NCBI RefSeq assembly: GCF_000720185.1
Contig: NZ_JOIY01000008.1
Span: 62,001 to 126,000 of the forward strand
DNA from: Streptomyces sp. NRRL S-340
GTDB taxonomy: Bacteria; Actinomycetota; Actinomycetes; Streptomycetales; Streptomycetaceae
Reading direction: 5' to 3'
Length of the DNA: 64,000 nt
Of the stretch, positions 1 to 7,623 are shown piece after piece. Each line of letters starts with the position of its first letter. Position 1 is the stretch's first letter. Under the pieces are notes generated by a model. That model made no database searches, had not been told where the DNA came from, and saw only the letters and a program-made list of their open reading frames with translations. The translations under genes and the position numbers were made by a program.

Positions 1-488
1 GTCTGGAGCCAGTCGGCGACCTGCTTGGTCAGACGTTCCTGGACCTGCGGGCGGCAGGCGAAGTGCTCGACGACGCGTGCCAGTTTGGACAGGCCGAGGA
101 TCCGGGCGCCGGGCAGGTAACCGACGTGGGCCGTGCCGACGAACGGCAGGAGATGGTGCTCGCAGACGGACCGGACGGGGATCCGGCGGGCCAGGACGAG
201 TTCGTCGTAGCCCTCGTCGTTGGGGAAGGTGGTCAGATCGAAGGGGCGGGGACTGAACAGTTCGGCGTAGGCGCGGGCCATGCGTTCCGGCGTGCCGCGC
301 AGGCTCTCGGAGGCGGTGGAGATGCCGAGGGCGGCGAGGAACTGGCCGGCCGCGGTCTTAGCCGCGGCCAGGTCGATGCCGGCCGGCTCGTGCACGACCC
401 GCAGGGCGGGCCGTGCCGGCGGGGTGTCTTCCTCGTCGCGCGGGTGTATTCGGCCGGTGACGTGCTGCGGCTGCGGGTGCTCCGTCAT
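1..488 (-). CDS. folE: GTP cyclohydrolase I, 5' part of gene only
   Basis: Catalyses GTP to 7,8-dihydroneopterin triphosphate, the first step of folate/pterin synthesis, in the cytoplasm. The visible 162 codons contain the family core: the zinc-site segment SVCEHHLLPFVGTAHVGYLP, then ARILGLSKLARVVEHFACR and RPQVQERLTKQVADWL, in which the C, H and second C ligands are visible. The gene runs off the left edge of the window, so the last ~25-40 codons are missing. The ATG lies one base after the stop of the upstream membrane-protein gene, so the two are probably co-transcribed and coupled. This copy sits beside stress-type membrane proteins and an ArsR-like regulator, so it may be a second, regulated folE rather than the housekeeping one; that is inference. 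Confidence 0.93.
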   Translation of the reverse strand, partial: MTEHPQPQHVTGRIHPRDEEDTPPARPALRVVHEPAGIDLAAAKTAAGQFLAALGISTASESLRGTPERMARAYAELFSPRPFDLTTFPNDEGYDELVLARRIPVRSVCEHHLLPFVGTAHVGYLPGARILGLSKLARVVEHFACRPQVQERLTKQVADWLQ

Positions 489-489
489 C

Positions 490-945
490 TCAGCTGCCTC
501 CGATCCCGAGGGCGGTGAGCAGGACCAGGACCAGGGTGACCACGGCGAACACGCCGTGGGCCAGGACGACCGCCAGGGGGAAGTGACGTTCGGCGGGAAC
601 CGTCCCGTCGGCTCCCGGGGCCGTCGCGGCGGCCGGCTCTCCGGCGGTGGCGCCCTCGCGGCGGACCGGGATCCAGCGGGCCAGCATCACGAACCCCAGC
701 AGGGCGACGGGCAGCAACAGGCCGAAAGAGGTCCAGGCCAGGACGCTCTTGTCGGCCACCACGTAGACGATCCACACCACCAGTCCGACCGCCGCCAGGG
801 CGAAGTGGCCGAAGACGACGGGCGCGGGCAGGCGACTGGCGCCGGACTGCTGCTGGCGGATTCCGCCGCGTTGGATCCAGGTGCCGAGCATGTAGAAGCC
901 GCCGAGGGCGGTGACCACCCAGGTGATCAGTGCGGCGATGTCCAT
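490..945 (-). CDS. Small four-helix integral membrane protein
   Basis: A 151-residue protein with about four hydrophobic helices (near residues 3-22, 42-64, 68-90 and 125-148) separated by short basic or acidic loops. An Ala/Gly/Glu-rich loop lies around residues 95-115. No catalytic motif or recognised family is evident. It lies directly upstream of folE with one base between stop and start, and downstream of the DUF2231 membrane gene, so the three reverse-strand genes look like one operon. The start is an ATG at 943-945. Function unknown; a membrane partner in a redox or stress response is only a guess from its neighbours. Confidence 0.7.
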   Translation of the reverse strand: MDIAALITWVVTALGGFYMLGTWIQRGGIRQQQSGASRLPAPVVFGHFALAAVGLVVWIVYVVADKSVLAWTSFGLLLPVALLGFVMLARWIPVRREGATAGEPAAATAPGADGTVPAERHFPLAVVLAHGVFAVVTLVLVLLTALGIGGS

Positions 946-989
946 GGGGAACTCCCGAATGAGGTGCGTCGAAGGGGCCGTACGGCACC

Positions 990-1073
990 GGCCGTGGCGC
1001 GGTCCGTACGGCGCCGGACCGGCCGTGGCGCGGTCCGTACGGCGCCGGACCGGCCGTGGTGCGGTCCGTACGG
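990..1073. repeat. 31-bp tandem repeat, about 2.7 copies
   Basis: A 31-bp unit starting GGCCGTGGCGCGGTCCGTAC is repeated at 990-1020 and 1021-1051 and partly at 1052-1073 (with one T for C change). A shorter related piece lies just before it. It fills most of the 130-bp gap between the DUF2231 gene and the four-helix membrane gene, in the middle of a probable operon. Copy number could vary by replication slippage. Each unit carries GTAC-centred palindromes (CCGTACGG). Confidence 0.85.
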
Positions 1074-1075
1074 TC

Positions 1076-1624
1076 TCAGGCGGCCGGGCGGGTGCTGCGC
1101 GCGCGCCCGGCGGCGGCGTATCCCTCGGCCTGGGTGCGTTCGTCGGCGACTCGGACGCCGTAGCGGTAGGCGAGCCTGCCGCCGAGGAACCCCGACACGC
1201 CCAGCACGGCGAGGCTGACCGCGGACAGGGCGAGCCTGCCCCAGCCGACGCTTGCGCCGCCGGTGTAGCCGCTCTGGCGCCACAGGAAGTTGACGGCGTA
1301 GGCGACCGTCACCAGCAGGTTCAGCGTCATGTGGACGAGGGCGGTACGGAAGGCCCGGGTCCCCGCGGGGATCGCGAACAGGTCGAGGAACCCGGCCAGG
1401 GCCGCCAGCAGGGCGCCGGCCACCCCGACCGCGATCAGCCACTCCGAGCCCTGGGTCAGGAAACCCGGCCGGTGGACCACGTGGGAGGCGATGTCGAACA
1501 CCAGGCTGGTCACCCAGGCGCCGATCGGCACAGTGACCAGGACCGGGTGGAACGGATGGCCGTACGGGCCGGCCAGCAAGGCGCTGACCGGGCGTTTGGC
1601 CTGAAGCTGTGAATCACCGGACAT
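1076..1624 (-). CDS. DUF2231-type integral membrane protein
   Basis: A 182-residue membrane protein with four predicted helices. The N-terminal GHPFHPVLVTVPIGAW segment is characteristic of the DUF2231 family, whose GHPxHP...P.G motif is thought to coordinate metal or haem. The start was set at the ATG preceded by GAGGAGGGAG at good spacing; an in-frame upstream start would lack a ribosome site. It is divergent from the ArsR-like regulator across a 113-bp gap containing a palindrome, so it is likely that regulator's target. Function in the family is unproven; it is often found with redox and stress genes. Confidence 0.8.
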   Translation of the reverse strand: MSGDSQLQAKRPVSALLAGPYGHPFHPVLVTVPIGAWVTSLVFDIASHVVHRPGFLTQGSEWLIAVGVAGALLAALAGFLDLFAIPAGTRAFRTALVHMTLNLLVTVAYAVNFLWRQSGYTGGASVGWGRLALSAVSLAVLGVSGFLGGRLAYRYGVRVADERTQAEGYAAAGRARSTRPAA

Positions 1625-1646
1625 CACAACTCCCTCCTCTGGTTTC

Positions 1647-1662
1647 ACCAACAAGTCTTGGT
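1647..1662. promoter_or_regulatory. Candidate operator between DUF2231 and ArsR-like genes
   Basis: Inverted repeat ACCAA-(6 nt)-TTGGT lies 23 bp upstream of the DUF2231 start and about 75 bp upstream of the divergent regulator start. Its position between divergent genes suits autoregulation and control of the 490-1624 operon. This is inference from symmetry and position only. Confidence 0.4.
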
Positions 1663-1737
1663 CTTATTGGAGCGGGCCGTCAAGGGGCCGAGGGCAGTGG
1701 CGTGGCGGGAACATTTGTGTCCACGCGGATGGGGGTT

Positions 1738-2502
1738 ATGGTGGGGGTTGTGGATTCTGATCGGACTGCTCCGGCCGGCACGGCCGACAGCGCCATCGAA
1801 TGCGTCAGTGTCCTGAGTGAGGACTCGCGGCGGCGTATGTTCGCGTTCATTCGCCGTGCGGGTCACGCGGTCACGCGTGACGAGGCCGCCGAGAGCGTGG
1901 GGATCTCCCGCAAGCTCGCCGCCTTCCACCTCGACAAGCTCGTCGACGCCGGTCTGCTGCGCGCCCGTTACGAGACGCCGGGAGGGATCCGGAAGGTCGG
2001 CAGGCGGCCCAAGGTCTACGAGCCCAGCGACGCCCAGATCACCGTCAGCATCCCCGACCGGCGGCACGAACTGCTGGCGGACCTCCTCCTGGACGCGGTC
2101 CTGACCGAGGAGGCCGACGAGAACGCCACGCAGGCGGCTCTGCGGACGGCCCGGCAGCGTGGCCGTCAGCTGGGTGCCGCGGCGCGGGAGGAGACCCGTC
2201 CCGGACGTCTGGGTCCCGAGCGCGGGCTGACGGCCTGCGAGGGGCTGCTGGAGGAGTACGGCTACGAACCCGCCCGGGAGACCTCCACCCGGCTGCGTCT
2301 GCGCAACTGTCCGTTCCACCCGCTGGCCGCGAAGGCCCCCGGCCTGGTCTGCGGCATGAACCAGGCCTTCCTCAGCGGCTACCTCACCGGCCTCGAGGTC
2401 AACGGCATCGAGGCGGTTCTGGCCCCTGAGCCCGGCGCGTGCTGCGTACGCCTGGACCCCAACGACACCGATCGTGATGACCAGATGTCCCAGGACCACT
2501 GA
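1738..2502 (+). CDS. ArsR-like winged-helix regulator with C-terminal cysteine cluster
   Basis: A 254-residue transcription regulator of the COG2345 (predicted ArsR-family) type. A winged helix-turn-helix occupies about residues 25-95 (SRRRMFAFIRRAG; VGISRKLAAFHLDKLVDAGL; a basic GGIRKVGRRPKVY wing). The C-terminal half carries C191-PFH194, C205 and C235-C236, a pattern seen in members of this group that bind metal or an Fe-S cluster. The start is uncertain: ATG at 1729 or 1738, or GTG at 1750, all weakly preceded by G-rich sequence; I chose 1738. It is divergent from the DUF2231/folE operon. It probably senses redox, NO or metal through its cysteines and controls that operon; the signal is inferred, not shown. 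Confidence 0.82.
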   Translation: MVGVVDSDRTAPAGTADSAIECVSVLSEDSRRRMFAFIRRAGHAVTRDEAAESVGISRKLAAFHLDKLVDAGLLRARYETPGGIRKVGRRPKVYEPSDAQITVSIPDRRHELLADLLLDAVLTEEADENATQAALRTARQRGRQLGAAAREETRPGRLGPERGLTACEGLLEEYGYEPARETSTRLRLRNCPFHPLAAKAPGLVCGMNQAFLSGYLTGLEVNGIEAVLAPEPGACCVRLDPNDTDRDDQMSQDH

Positions 2503-2690
2503 CCCGGCACCGGCGACCCGCTCCCGCGCGCCACCGATCCGGCGCACACGACCGTGCCCGCGGCGGAAGGCCCGGGCGGGTCGGGGACCCGCCCGTGTCC
2601 GCCGCCTGCGGCACGCACCCGTGACCGGTGCTCGATGTCCGGTCGAGCTGGGGGAAACGCCCGTTCTGGCGTTCCAACCGGAGCACAGTC

Positions 2691-3296
2691 ATGTTGACCA
2701 AATACATCCTGAACTCTTCGAACCCTTCGAAGCCCGCGAACTCTCCGGGCTCTCTGCAGTCTCCTGCCTCGTCCACGGGACCGGTGGCCCGGTCGGCTCC
2801 CACCGCCGTGCCGACGGCGGCCGCGGACTGCGGACTGCTGCTGCTACGGCTCACTTTCGGCCTGCTGATGGCCGGACACGGAGCACAGAAAGTCTTCGGG
2901 CTTTTCGGGGGCCCGGGGCTGACGGCGACCGGCAAAGGGTTCGCTGCCCTGGGCTACCACCCGGGCCGGCTCTTCGCCGTGGTCGGGGGCATGTCCGAGA
3001 TGCTCGGCGGCCTCGGTCTGGCTGTGGGACTGCTGACGCCCCTGGCCGGTGCCGCCCTGATCGGTGTCATGATCAATGCGATGGTCACGGTCACCGGCGG
3101 CCACGGCCTGTGGGAGACGAACGGCGGCGTCGAGTACAGCGTGTGCATCGCCGTCGTCGCGCTGGCCGTCGTCGCCATCGGGCCGGGTCGGCTGGCCGCG
3201 GACCGCCCCTTCCGCTGGGGCAAGGGCGGCTGGAAGGAAGCGGCCTTCGCTCTCGGCCTGGCCGGCATCGCCGCGGCGATCACGCTCACTCTGTAG
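2691..3296 (+). CDS. DoxX family membrane protein
   Basis: A 201-residue DoxX/SURF4-type protein with four membrane helices after a Ser/Pro-rich N-terminal tail. Diagnostic segments are LRLTFGLLMAGHGAQKVFG in helix 1 and GMSEMLGGLGLAVGLLTPLAG in helix 2-3. The start is the ATG preceded by GGAG with 7-nt spacing; an upstream GTG/TTG-type extension lacks a site. Family members are quinone-linked or oxidative-stress membrane proteins. It may belong to the same redox group as the regulator 190 bp upstream, but is too far away for clear co-transcription. Confidence 0.88.
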   Translation: MLTKYILNSSNPSKPANSPGSLQSPASSTGPVARSAPTAVPTAAADCGLLLLRLTFGLLMAGHGAQKVFGLFGGPGLTATGKGFAALGYHPGRLFAVVGGMSEMLGGLGLAVGLLTPLAGAALIGVMINAMVTVTGGHGLWETNGGVEYSVCIAVVALAVVAIGPGRLAADRPFRWGKGGWKEAAFALGLAGIAAAITLTL

Positions 3297-3613
3297 GGGC
3301 GGAGCACCCACTGACCGCGGCCGGCCGCCGCGCTGCGACCTGGTCGACCACCGCGAGCGTGATGCGATCGAGGGCGGGATCAGCCGGCCGGCTCCGCCGT
3401 CGATCGCCCGTCGATCCAGTCGCCGAAGGCAGCCGCGTACTGGTCGGGCGTCCGCCGCTGCCAGGCCGGACGCGGTCGTCAGCTCGACCGGTGCGACATG
3501 GTGGTGGCTCCGCCCCGCGACCTCGCGTGAGCCGACCTGGAGCACTTCCGGCGACGCCCGGAACACCCCCGCCAGGACAGAACACTCGTCGAGTGCCGGG
3601 CACCCAGCGGTTC
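3297..3613. other. No intact gene
   Basis: A 317-bp gap between convergent DoxX and EF-hand genes. On the reverse strand a short stretch near 3390-3450 reads as a plausible protein end (TPDQYAAAFGDWIDGRST then stop) but has no continuous frame upstream, so it may be the relic of a lost gene. Nothing else was recognised. Confidence 0.4.
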
Positions 3614-4147
3614 TCAGCCCGCCGGGGTACCGACCAGGAGGTCTCCCGCGGTGCCCGCCGCGTCGGGGCGGTAATACTCCCGGATGGCTTCGGCCCAGGC
3701 CGGTACCGACGCCTGGTCTGTGCCCACCGGCTCCAAGGCGTCGAACAGCGCGTTGATGTTCGGCAGGGCGAAACCGATGGCCCGCATGACCGCCACGAAT
3801 GTCGGGCGCTCGACCAGTCCGTCCCCGTCCAGGTCCGTCACAGCCGTGAGCGCTTGGGCGAACTCGTCGACCGCCCCGGCGAACCGCTCCGGGCTGAGGA
3901 CGATCGCTCGGAACTCCTCGAAACTGATGTTGCCGTCGCCGTCGGCGTCCAGCTCGGTGACCAGAGTCGTCCAGAACCTGCGGAGGGCTCCCGCCATCGC
4001 GGTGCGCTTGGCGGCGTCCGCCTCGGGTACCGCCGCGACGACTCTGTCGGCCATCAGCTCGAAATCGTCGGACTCGATGGCGCCGTTGCCGTCGGCGTCG
4101 AACAGTGTGAACACCAACCGGACCCGGTCGACTGCCTCTGCCTGCAT
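3614..4147 (-). CDS. EF-hand calcium-binding protein
   Basis: A 177-residue cytoplasmic protein related to the streptomycete Cab/calerythrin type. Canonical 12-residue loops are at residues ~17-28 (DADGNGAIESDD) and ~67-78 (DADGDGNISFEE). A third at ~105-116 (DLDGDGLVERPT) ends in Thr, not Glu, so it probably binds more weakly. A fourth near 136 has lost most ligands. The start was placed at the ATG preceded by AAGGGGTGGG; a GTG six codons upstream is possible. Expected to buffer or sense Ca2+; partner unknown. No signal peptide. Confidence 0.9.
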   Translation of the reverse strand: MQAEAVDRVRLVFTLFDADGNGAIESDDFELMADRVVAAVPEADAAKRTAMAGALRRFWTTLVTELDADGDGNISFEEFRAIVLSPERFAGAVDEFAQALTAVTDLDGDGLVERPTFVAVMRAIGFALPNINALFDALEPVGTDQASVPAWAEAIREYYRPDAAGTAGDLLVGTPAG

Positions 4148-4380
4148 CAGGACCCACCCCTTCACATCCGCTTTTCGGCACCGTCCACTTTATGGAGCAA
4201 TGGGCGGCCGGCTCTTCGAATGCGCAGCGTTCACACGAACGAGTGGCAGCGACCGGGAGGTGGTGCAACTGCCTCTTCGGCCGCCGGTTCATCGCCAGGA
4301 GGGTGCCCCGCGAGAAGCCCGCCTCCTGCCGGAAGAGGACGGAGAAGCCGCCCCTCGACGGAGGCTGCGGAACCCAGAAC

Positions 4381-4848
4381 TCAGCCGAGGGCTTCCCGCA
4401 ACCTCTCGCAGACCCGCTCCACTTCCGCCGCCCCGGGGAAATATCCCGCCGCACCCATAGCCACCTGCAGTGCGGGACCGGAGGCACCGAACCGGGCCAT
4501 GTCCTGTCTTCCGACGGGCTGCACAACGAAGTGGACATGTCCGGGAACCCCGCCGGCATGCGACCACAAACACACGTACACCTGCTCCGGGGCCATGACC
4601 TCGGTGACGGCTGCGCTCACCCGCCGCAGCAACGGCCCCAGCTCGCCGGATTCCCGCGCGGTCAACTCGGCGACGTGCACCACATGCCGAGTCGGCTTGA
4701 CCACAACGGTGCCCAGCCCCAGTGGCCCGACGCAGTGCTCGACGACCCAGGAGTCGGTCCGCAGCACGTTGCCGCCGGGCAGCGGCGCTCTGCCGGCCGT
4801 GAGGTCACACGCCGAACATCCGCCGGCCGCGCGGGCGTCTGCAACCAT
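4381..4848 (-). CDS. HIT-family protein
   Basis: A 155-residue histidine-triad superfamily protein, normally nucleotide hydrolases or transferases. The N-terminus has a CSAC (CxxC) pair that may bind zinc. The core shows the conserved TARESGELGPLL helix and the C-terminal triad region GHVHFVVQPVG. The third histidine of the usual HxHxH motif is replaced by valine, so activity may be altered; the central catalytic His is kept. The start is the ATG preceded by GGGGGAAG. Stands alone between a non-coding gap and the DUF4190 gene. Confidence 0.85.
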   Translation of the reverse strand: MVADARAAGGCSACDLTAGRAPLPGGNVLRTDSWVVEHCVGPLGLGTVVVKPTRHVVHVAELTARESGELGPLLRRVSAAVTEVMAPEQVYVCLWSHAGGVPGHVHFVVQPVGRQDMARFGASGPALQVAMGAAGYFPGAAEVERVCERLREALG

Positions 4849-5126
4849 CGACGCTTCCCCCCGTCTGCGCTGATCCCCTTGCTCGCGCTCAGCATTTGAA
4901 CACAGAGGCCTGACCCGCGAGGGGCCGACGAGCAAAAAGCTCCCGACGGAGTACCGTTCGCGGCTTCGCTCGCGGAGGCAGCTATTCCGCATCGACGCGG
5001 CGACGGCAACTTACGGCCGGATGAAGGCACTTGCCCGAACCGCGCAGGCATGACCCGGCCGGGACGGGCAACCAGAAAGGAACCCAAGGAATAAAGAAGC
5101 CAACCGGGACAGGTCAGGAGATTTCG

Positions 5127-5399
5127 ATGTCATCCTACAGTCGCACGGGCGCACACGGGACGAGCCGGACCAGCGGACTGGCGATCGCGGGACTGGTCTG
5201 CGGCATAGTCGGCCTCTTCTTCCTGCCGGTCATCCTCGGTCCGCTGGCCATCATCTTCGGTGCCGTCGCGCTGCGTCAGACCGGTTCCGCGATGGCGAAG
5301 TGGGACATCGGCCTCGGAGTGGTCGACATCGTGTTCATGGTCGTGATGTTCGCCGTCGCGGCCAACAACGGCGGCAGTTTCACCTGGAACTTCGGCTGA
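5127..5399 (+). CDS. DUF4190 small membrane protein
   Basis: A 90-residue protein with a polar Ser/Thr-rich N-terminal tail and two long hydrophobic helices. The first is TSGLAIAGLVCGIVGLFFLP, the second around residues 60-80, joined by LRQTGSAMAKW, the usual DUF4190 architecture. The start is the ATG behind a strong AGGAG site at 7-nt spacing. Function of the family is unknown. A good terminator hairpin follows, so it is a single-gene unit. Confidence 0.85.
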   Translation: MSSYSRTGAHGTSRTSGLAIAGLVCGIVGLFFLPVILGPLAIIFGAVALRQTGSAMAKWDIGLGVVDIVFMVVMFAVAANNGGSFTWNFG

Positions 5400-5418
5400 C
5401 CCGTGCCCGCCCGCTCCC

Positions 5419-5456
5419 GCCCCCGCCACGCCCCGAGCCGGGCCTGTGGCGGGGGC
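5419..5456 (+). terminator. Hairpin after the DUF4190 gene
   Basis: An 11-bp perfect GC-rich stem (GCCCCCGCCAC and its complement) with a 16-nt loop, 20 bp after the stop codon. It has no U-tract, as is common for streptomycete terminators. Confidence 0.65.
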
Positions 5457-5735
5457 TGGGCTGTCCGGGGCGGGAAATTGGGGAGCGCCGGCCGCCGCGT
5501 GGAGGGCGTCGGCGGGAGGGAGACTGCCGCCGGTGATCGTCTGCTGACCGCCCACGCGTGAACCGTCTGGAAAGACCTCGCGGCCGTTCGTTTGGACCCT
5601 TTCCCGTTCCCCTTCCTATTCCCGTTCCCTTCCCCGAGCCTTTCTTGAGCTGGGTTTGTCGCGGAGATCCACCGCGCCGCGCAGTGATGTCTTGTTTCCG
5701 CCAGCAAGATCTGCCGTCGTGCCCATTCCGGCGCC

Positions 5736-5888
5736 ATGACAACGGCATCCACCACGGAATCAGTAGGGGTTCTTACCGGCATGTATGCGGCTGAGGCCGA
5801 GCACCTGGCGGCAGGAGGCCCCGGCGAGGCTTCGTTCGACCTGCTCGCCCCGTTCTTCGCTCCGGATGGTGCTGGTGTCAGGCGGTGA
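5736..5888 (+). pseudogene. SnoaL/NTF2-like gene stump
   Basis: A 50-codon reading frame whose start closely resembles SnoaL-like (nuclear transport factor 2 fold) proteins: MTTASTTE..., then MYAAEAEHLAAGGPGEASFD, then LLAPFFAPD. It then changes to GAGVRR and stops, where normal members continue for about 90 more residues. Codon use is typical up to the break. The stop overlaps the 3' end of the convergent SRPBCC gene by 11 bp. It looks like the 5' remnant of a gene cut by a deletion that brought the SRPBCC gene next to it. No clear ribosome site. It could still make a short peptide, but probably has no function. Confidence 0.6.
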
Positions 5889-6297
5889 GGGTCTTGTGGA
5901 GAGCGTCGAGGCCGTCGCGGTAGATGCCGGTGAACAGGTCGGTGACCTCGTCCTCGGTGGCGCCGTCGGGGTTGAAGCGGCCGGACCACTGGACCTCGGC
6001 GGCGTTCTCCTGCCCGGGGACCGTGTGGACGCGGAGGGTGGAGACGTAGCCGGTGACGGGGAAGGGCGCCTCCAGGATGGCGTAGCTGTAGTGGCGTTCG
6101 GTCTCGTTGAAGTCGACGAGGCGCTCGCTGATGACCTCGCCTTCGGGGTTCTTCAGCCGGCGGACCCGGCCGCCTTCGAGCGGGGTGCTCTCGCGGATGT
6201 AGGGGAGCCAGTCGGGCAGGGCGTCGAAGCCGCCGATGAGGCCCCAGACCCTGTCGGGCGAGGCGGGGACGATGCGGCTGACGGACGTCGAGGCCAT
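5878..6297 (-). CDS. SRPBCC (START/Bet v 1-like) protein
   Basis: A 139-residue single-domain protein of the polyketide-cyclase/PYR-like SRPBCC type. It shows the usual start (SVSRIVPASPDRVWGLIGGF), the LPDWLPYI segment, and the C-terminal long helix LFTGIYRDGLDALHKTL. Members bind small hydrophobic ligands or catalyse cyclisation/dehydration. It follows the aldo/keto reductase gene on the same strand with a 49-bp gap, so both may act on one small molecule. The specific ligand cannot be told. Confidence 0.88.
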   Translation of the reverse strand: MASTSVSRIVPASPDRVWGLIGGFDALPDWLPYIRESTPLEGGRVRRLKNPEGEVISERLVDFNETERHYSYAILEAPFPVTGYVSTLRVHTVPGQENAAEVQWSGRFNPDGATEDEVTDLFTGIYRDGLDALHKTLTA

Positions 6298-6346
6298 GGT
6301 GTTCCTCCGGATGGTGCTGCCGGTGGGTGTTTCGGGGCGGGTGGGG

Positions 6347-7357
6347 TCAGGCGCCGTCGGGCAGCGGTGCTGCGGGGCTGACCAGGTCCGCGGCGCGCAG
6401 GTCCGTCCAGAACGCGGCCGGGACGGTCTCGTTCAGAGCGGCGGTGTCCTCGGCGATGCGGCTGGGGCGGGTGGCGCCGGGGATGACGGCGGCGGCTGCC
6501 GGGTGGGCCAGGGAGAACTGCAGGGCGGCGGCCTTGATGCTGATGCCGTGCTTGTCGGTGAGCGCCCTGAGACGCTTGACCTTCTCGATGATCTCCGGCG
6601 GGGCCTGCTGGTACTCGAAGTGGGTGCCGCCGGCGAGGATGCCGGAGCTGTATGGGCCGCCGACGACCATGTCGACGTTCTGCTCCTGGGCCATCGGCAG
6701 CAGCCGCTGCAGGGCGTGGGCGTGGTCGAGGAGGGTGTAGCGGCCGGCCAGCAGGAACCCGTCGGGCTTGGGCTCGTCCAGGGCCAGGGTCATCTCGATG
6801 GGCTCGGTCCTGTTGACGCCCAGACCCCAGGCCCTGATGACGCCCTCCTCCCGCAGGCGGGACAGGACACGGAAGGCCCCGGTGCGGGCCTCCTCGAACT
6901 TCTGGACCCACGCGTCGCCGTGGAAGTCCTGGGCGATGTCGTGGACCCAGACGATGTCGAAGCGGTCGACGCCCATCCGCTCCAGGCTGCCCTCGATGGA
7001 GCGCTCGGTGGCGTCGGCGGTCCACTCGTGGAGCACCTTGTTGGGGTTGCCGTGCTCGAACAGGCCGCCCTTCTCGCCGAAGTCGGGGACGTCGGTCTCC
7101 TCCTCGTCCAGGATGACCCGGCCGACCTTGGTGGACAGCACGTAGGAGTCGCGGGGCCTGGCGGACAGGACCTGGCCCAGGCGCTGCTCGGCGAGGCCGG
7201 CTCCGTAGAAGGGGGCGGTGTCGTAGTAGCGGATACCCGCGTCCCAGGCGGCCTCGACGGTGGCGCGGGCGTCCTCGTCGGGGATCGCGCGGAACATGTT
7301 GCCGAGCGGGGCGGTGCCGAAGCCGAGCCGGCCGGGAAGGATGTTCTTCAGGGACAT
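6347..7357 (-). CDS. Aldo/keto reductase
   Basis: A 336-residue NAD(P)H-dependent oxidoreductase with the (β/α)8 aldo/keto reductase signature: GFGTAPLGN near residue 13, AGIRYYDTAPFYGAGLAE with the catalytic Asp and Tyr, LSTKVGR with the catalytic Lys, and IVWVHDIAQD with the His. The pattern matches the D-threo-aldose 1-dehydrogenase/L-fucose dehydrogenase subgroup, which oxidises sugars or pyridoxal-like aldehydes. Followed 49 bp later by the SRPBCC gene. The 266-bp upstream region is notably AT-richer around 7480-7545 and probably holds the promoter. Confidence 0.9.
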   Translation of the reverse strand: MSLKNILPGRLGFGTAPLGNMFRAIPDEDARATVEAAWDAGIRYYDTAPFYGAGLAEQRLGQVLSARPRDSYVLSTKVGRVILDEEETDVPDFGEKGGLFEHGNPNKVLHEWTADATERSIEGSLERMGVDRFDIVWVHDIAQDFHGDAWVQKFEEARTGAFRVLSRLREEGVIRAWGLGVNRTEPIEMTLALDEPKPDGFLLAGRYTLLDHAHALQRLLPMAQEQNVDMVVGGPYSSGILAGGTHFEYQQAPPEIIEKVKRLRALTDKHGISIKAAALQFSLAHPAAAAVIPGATRPSRIAEDTAALNETVPAAFWTDLRAADLVSPAAPLPDGA

Positions 7358-7623
7358 GAACGGTGCCTTTTCGATCGATGCCTCGGTGTGGGGTGAGGCT
7401 GCGGGAGCGGATGCCTCCCGGTGCGGCGGCTCGCCCGAGGGAGCCGGGCACGGGGTGGGGGACCCGCCGGGCGGTACTGGCGAACCGCATTTAGATGCAG
7501 GAGCGCCTTATGTGCGTTCACAATAATTGCAGACGCGGGCTAATGCAAGGCTGTCCGTAAGGTCCACCCGTTGCCCATCAGGATCGGGAATGTCAGGGAC
7601 GACAGAGGGGGCGGGCCCGTGAT

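Noticed and set aside
2474..4873. A 799-codon forward frame
   Set aside because: It runs across DoxX in another frame and antisense to the EF-hand and HIT genes; no ribosome site and no motif.
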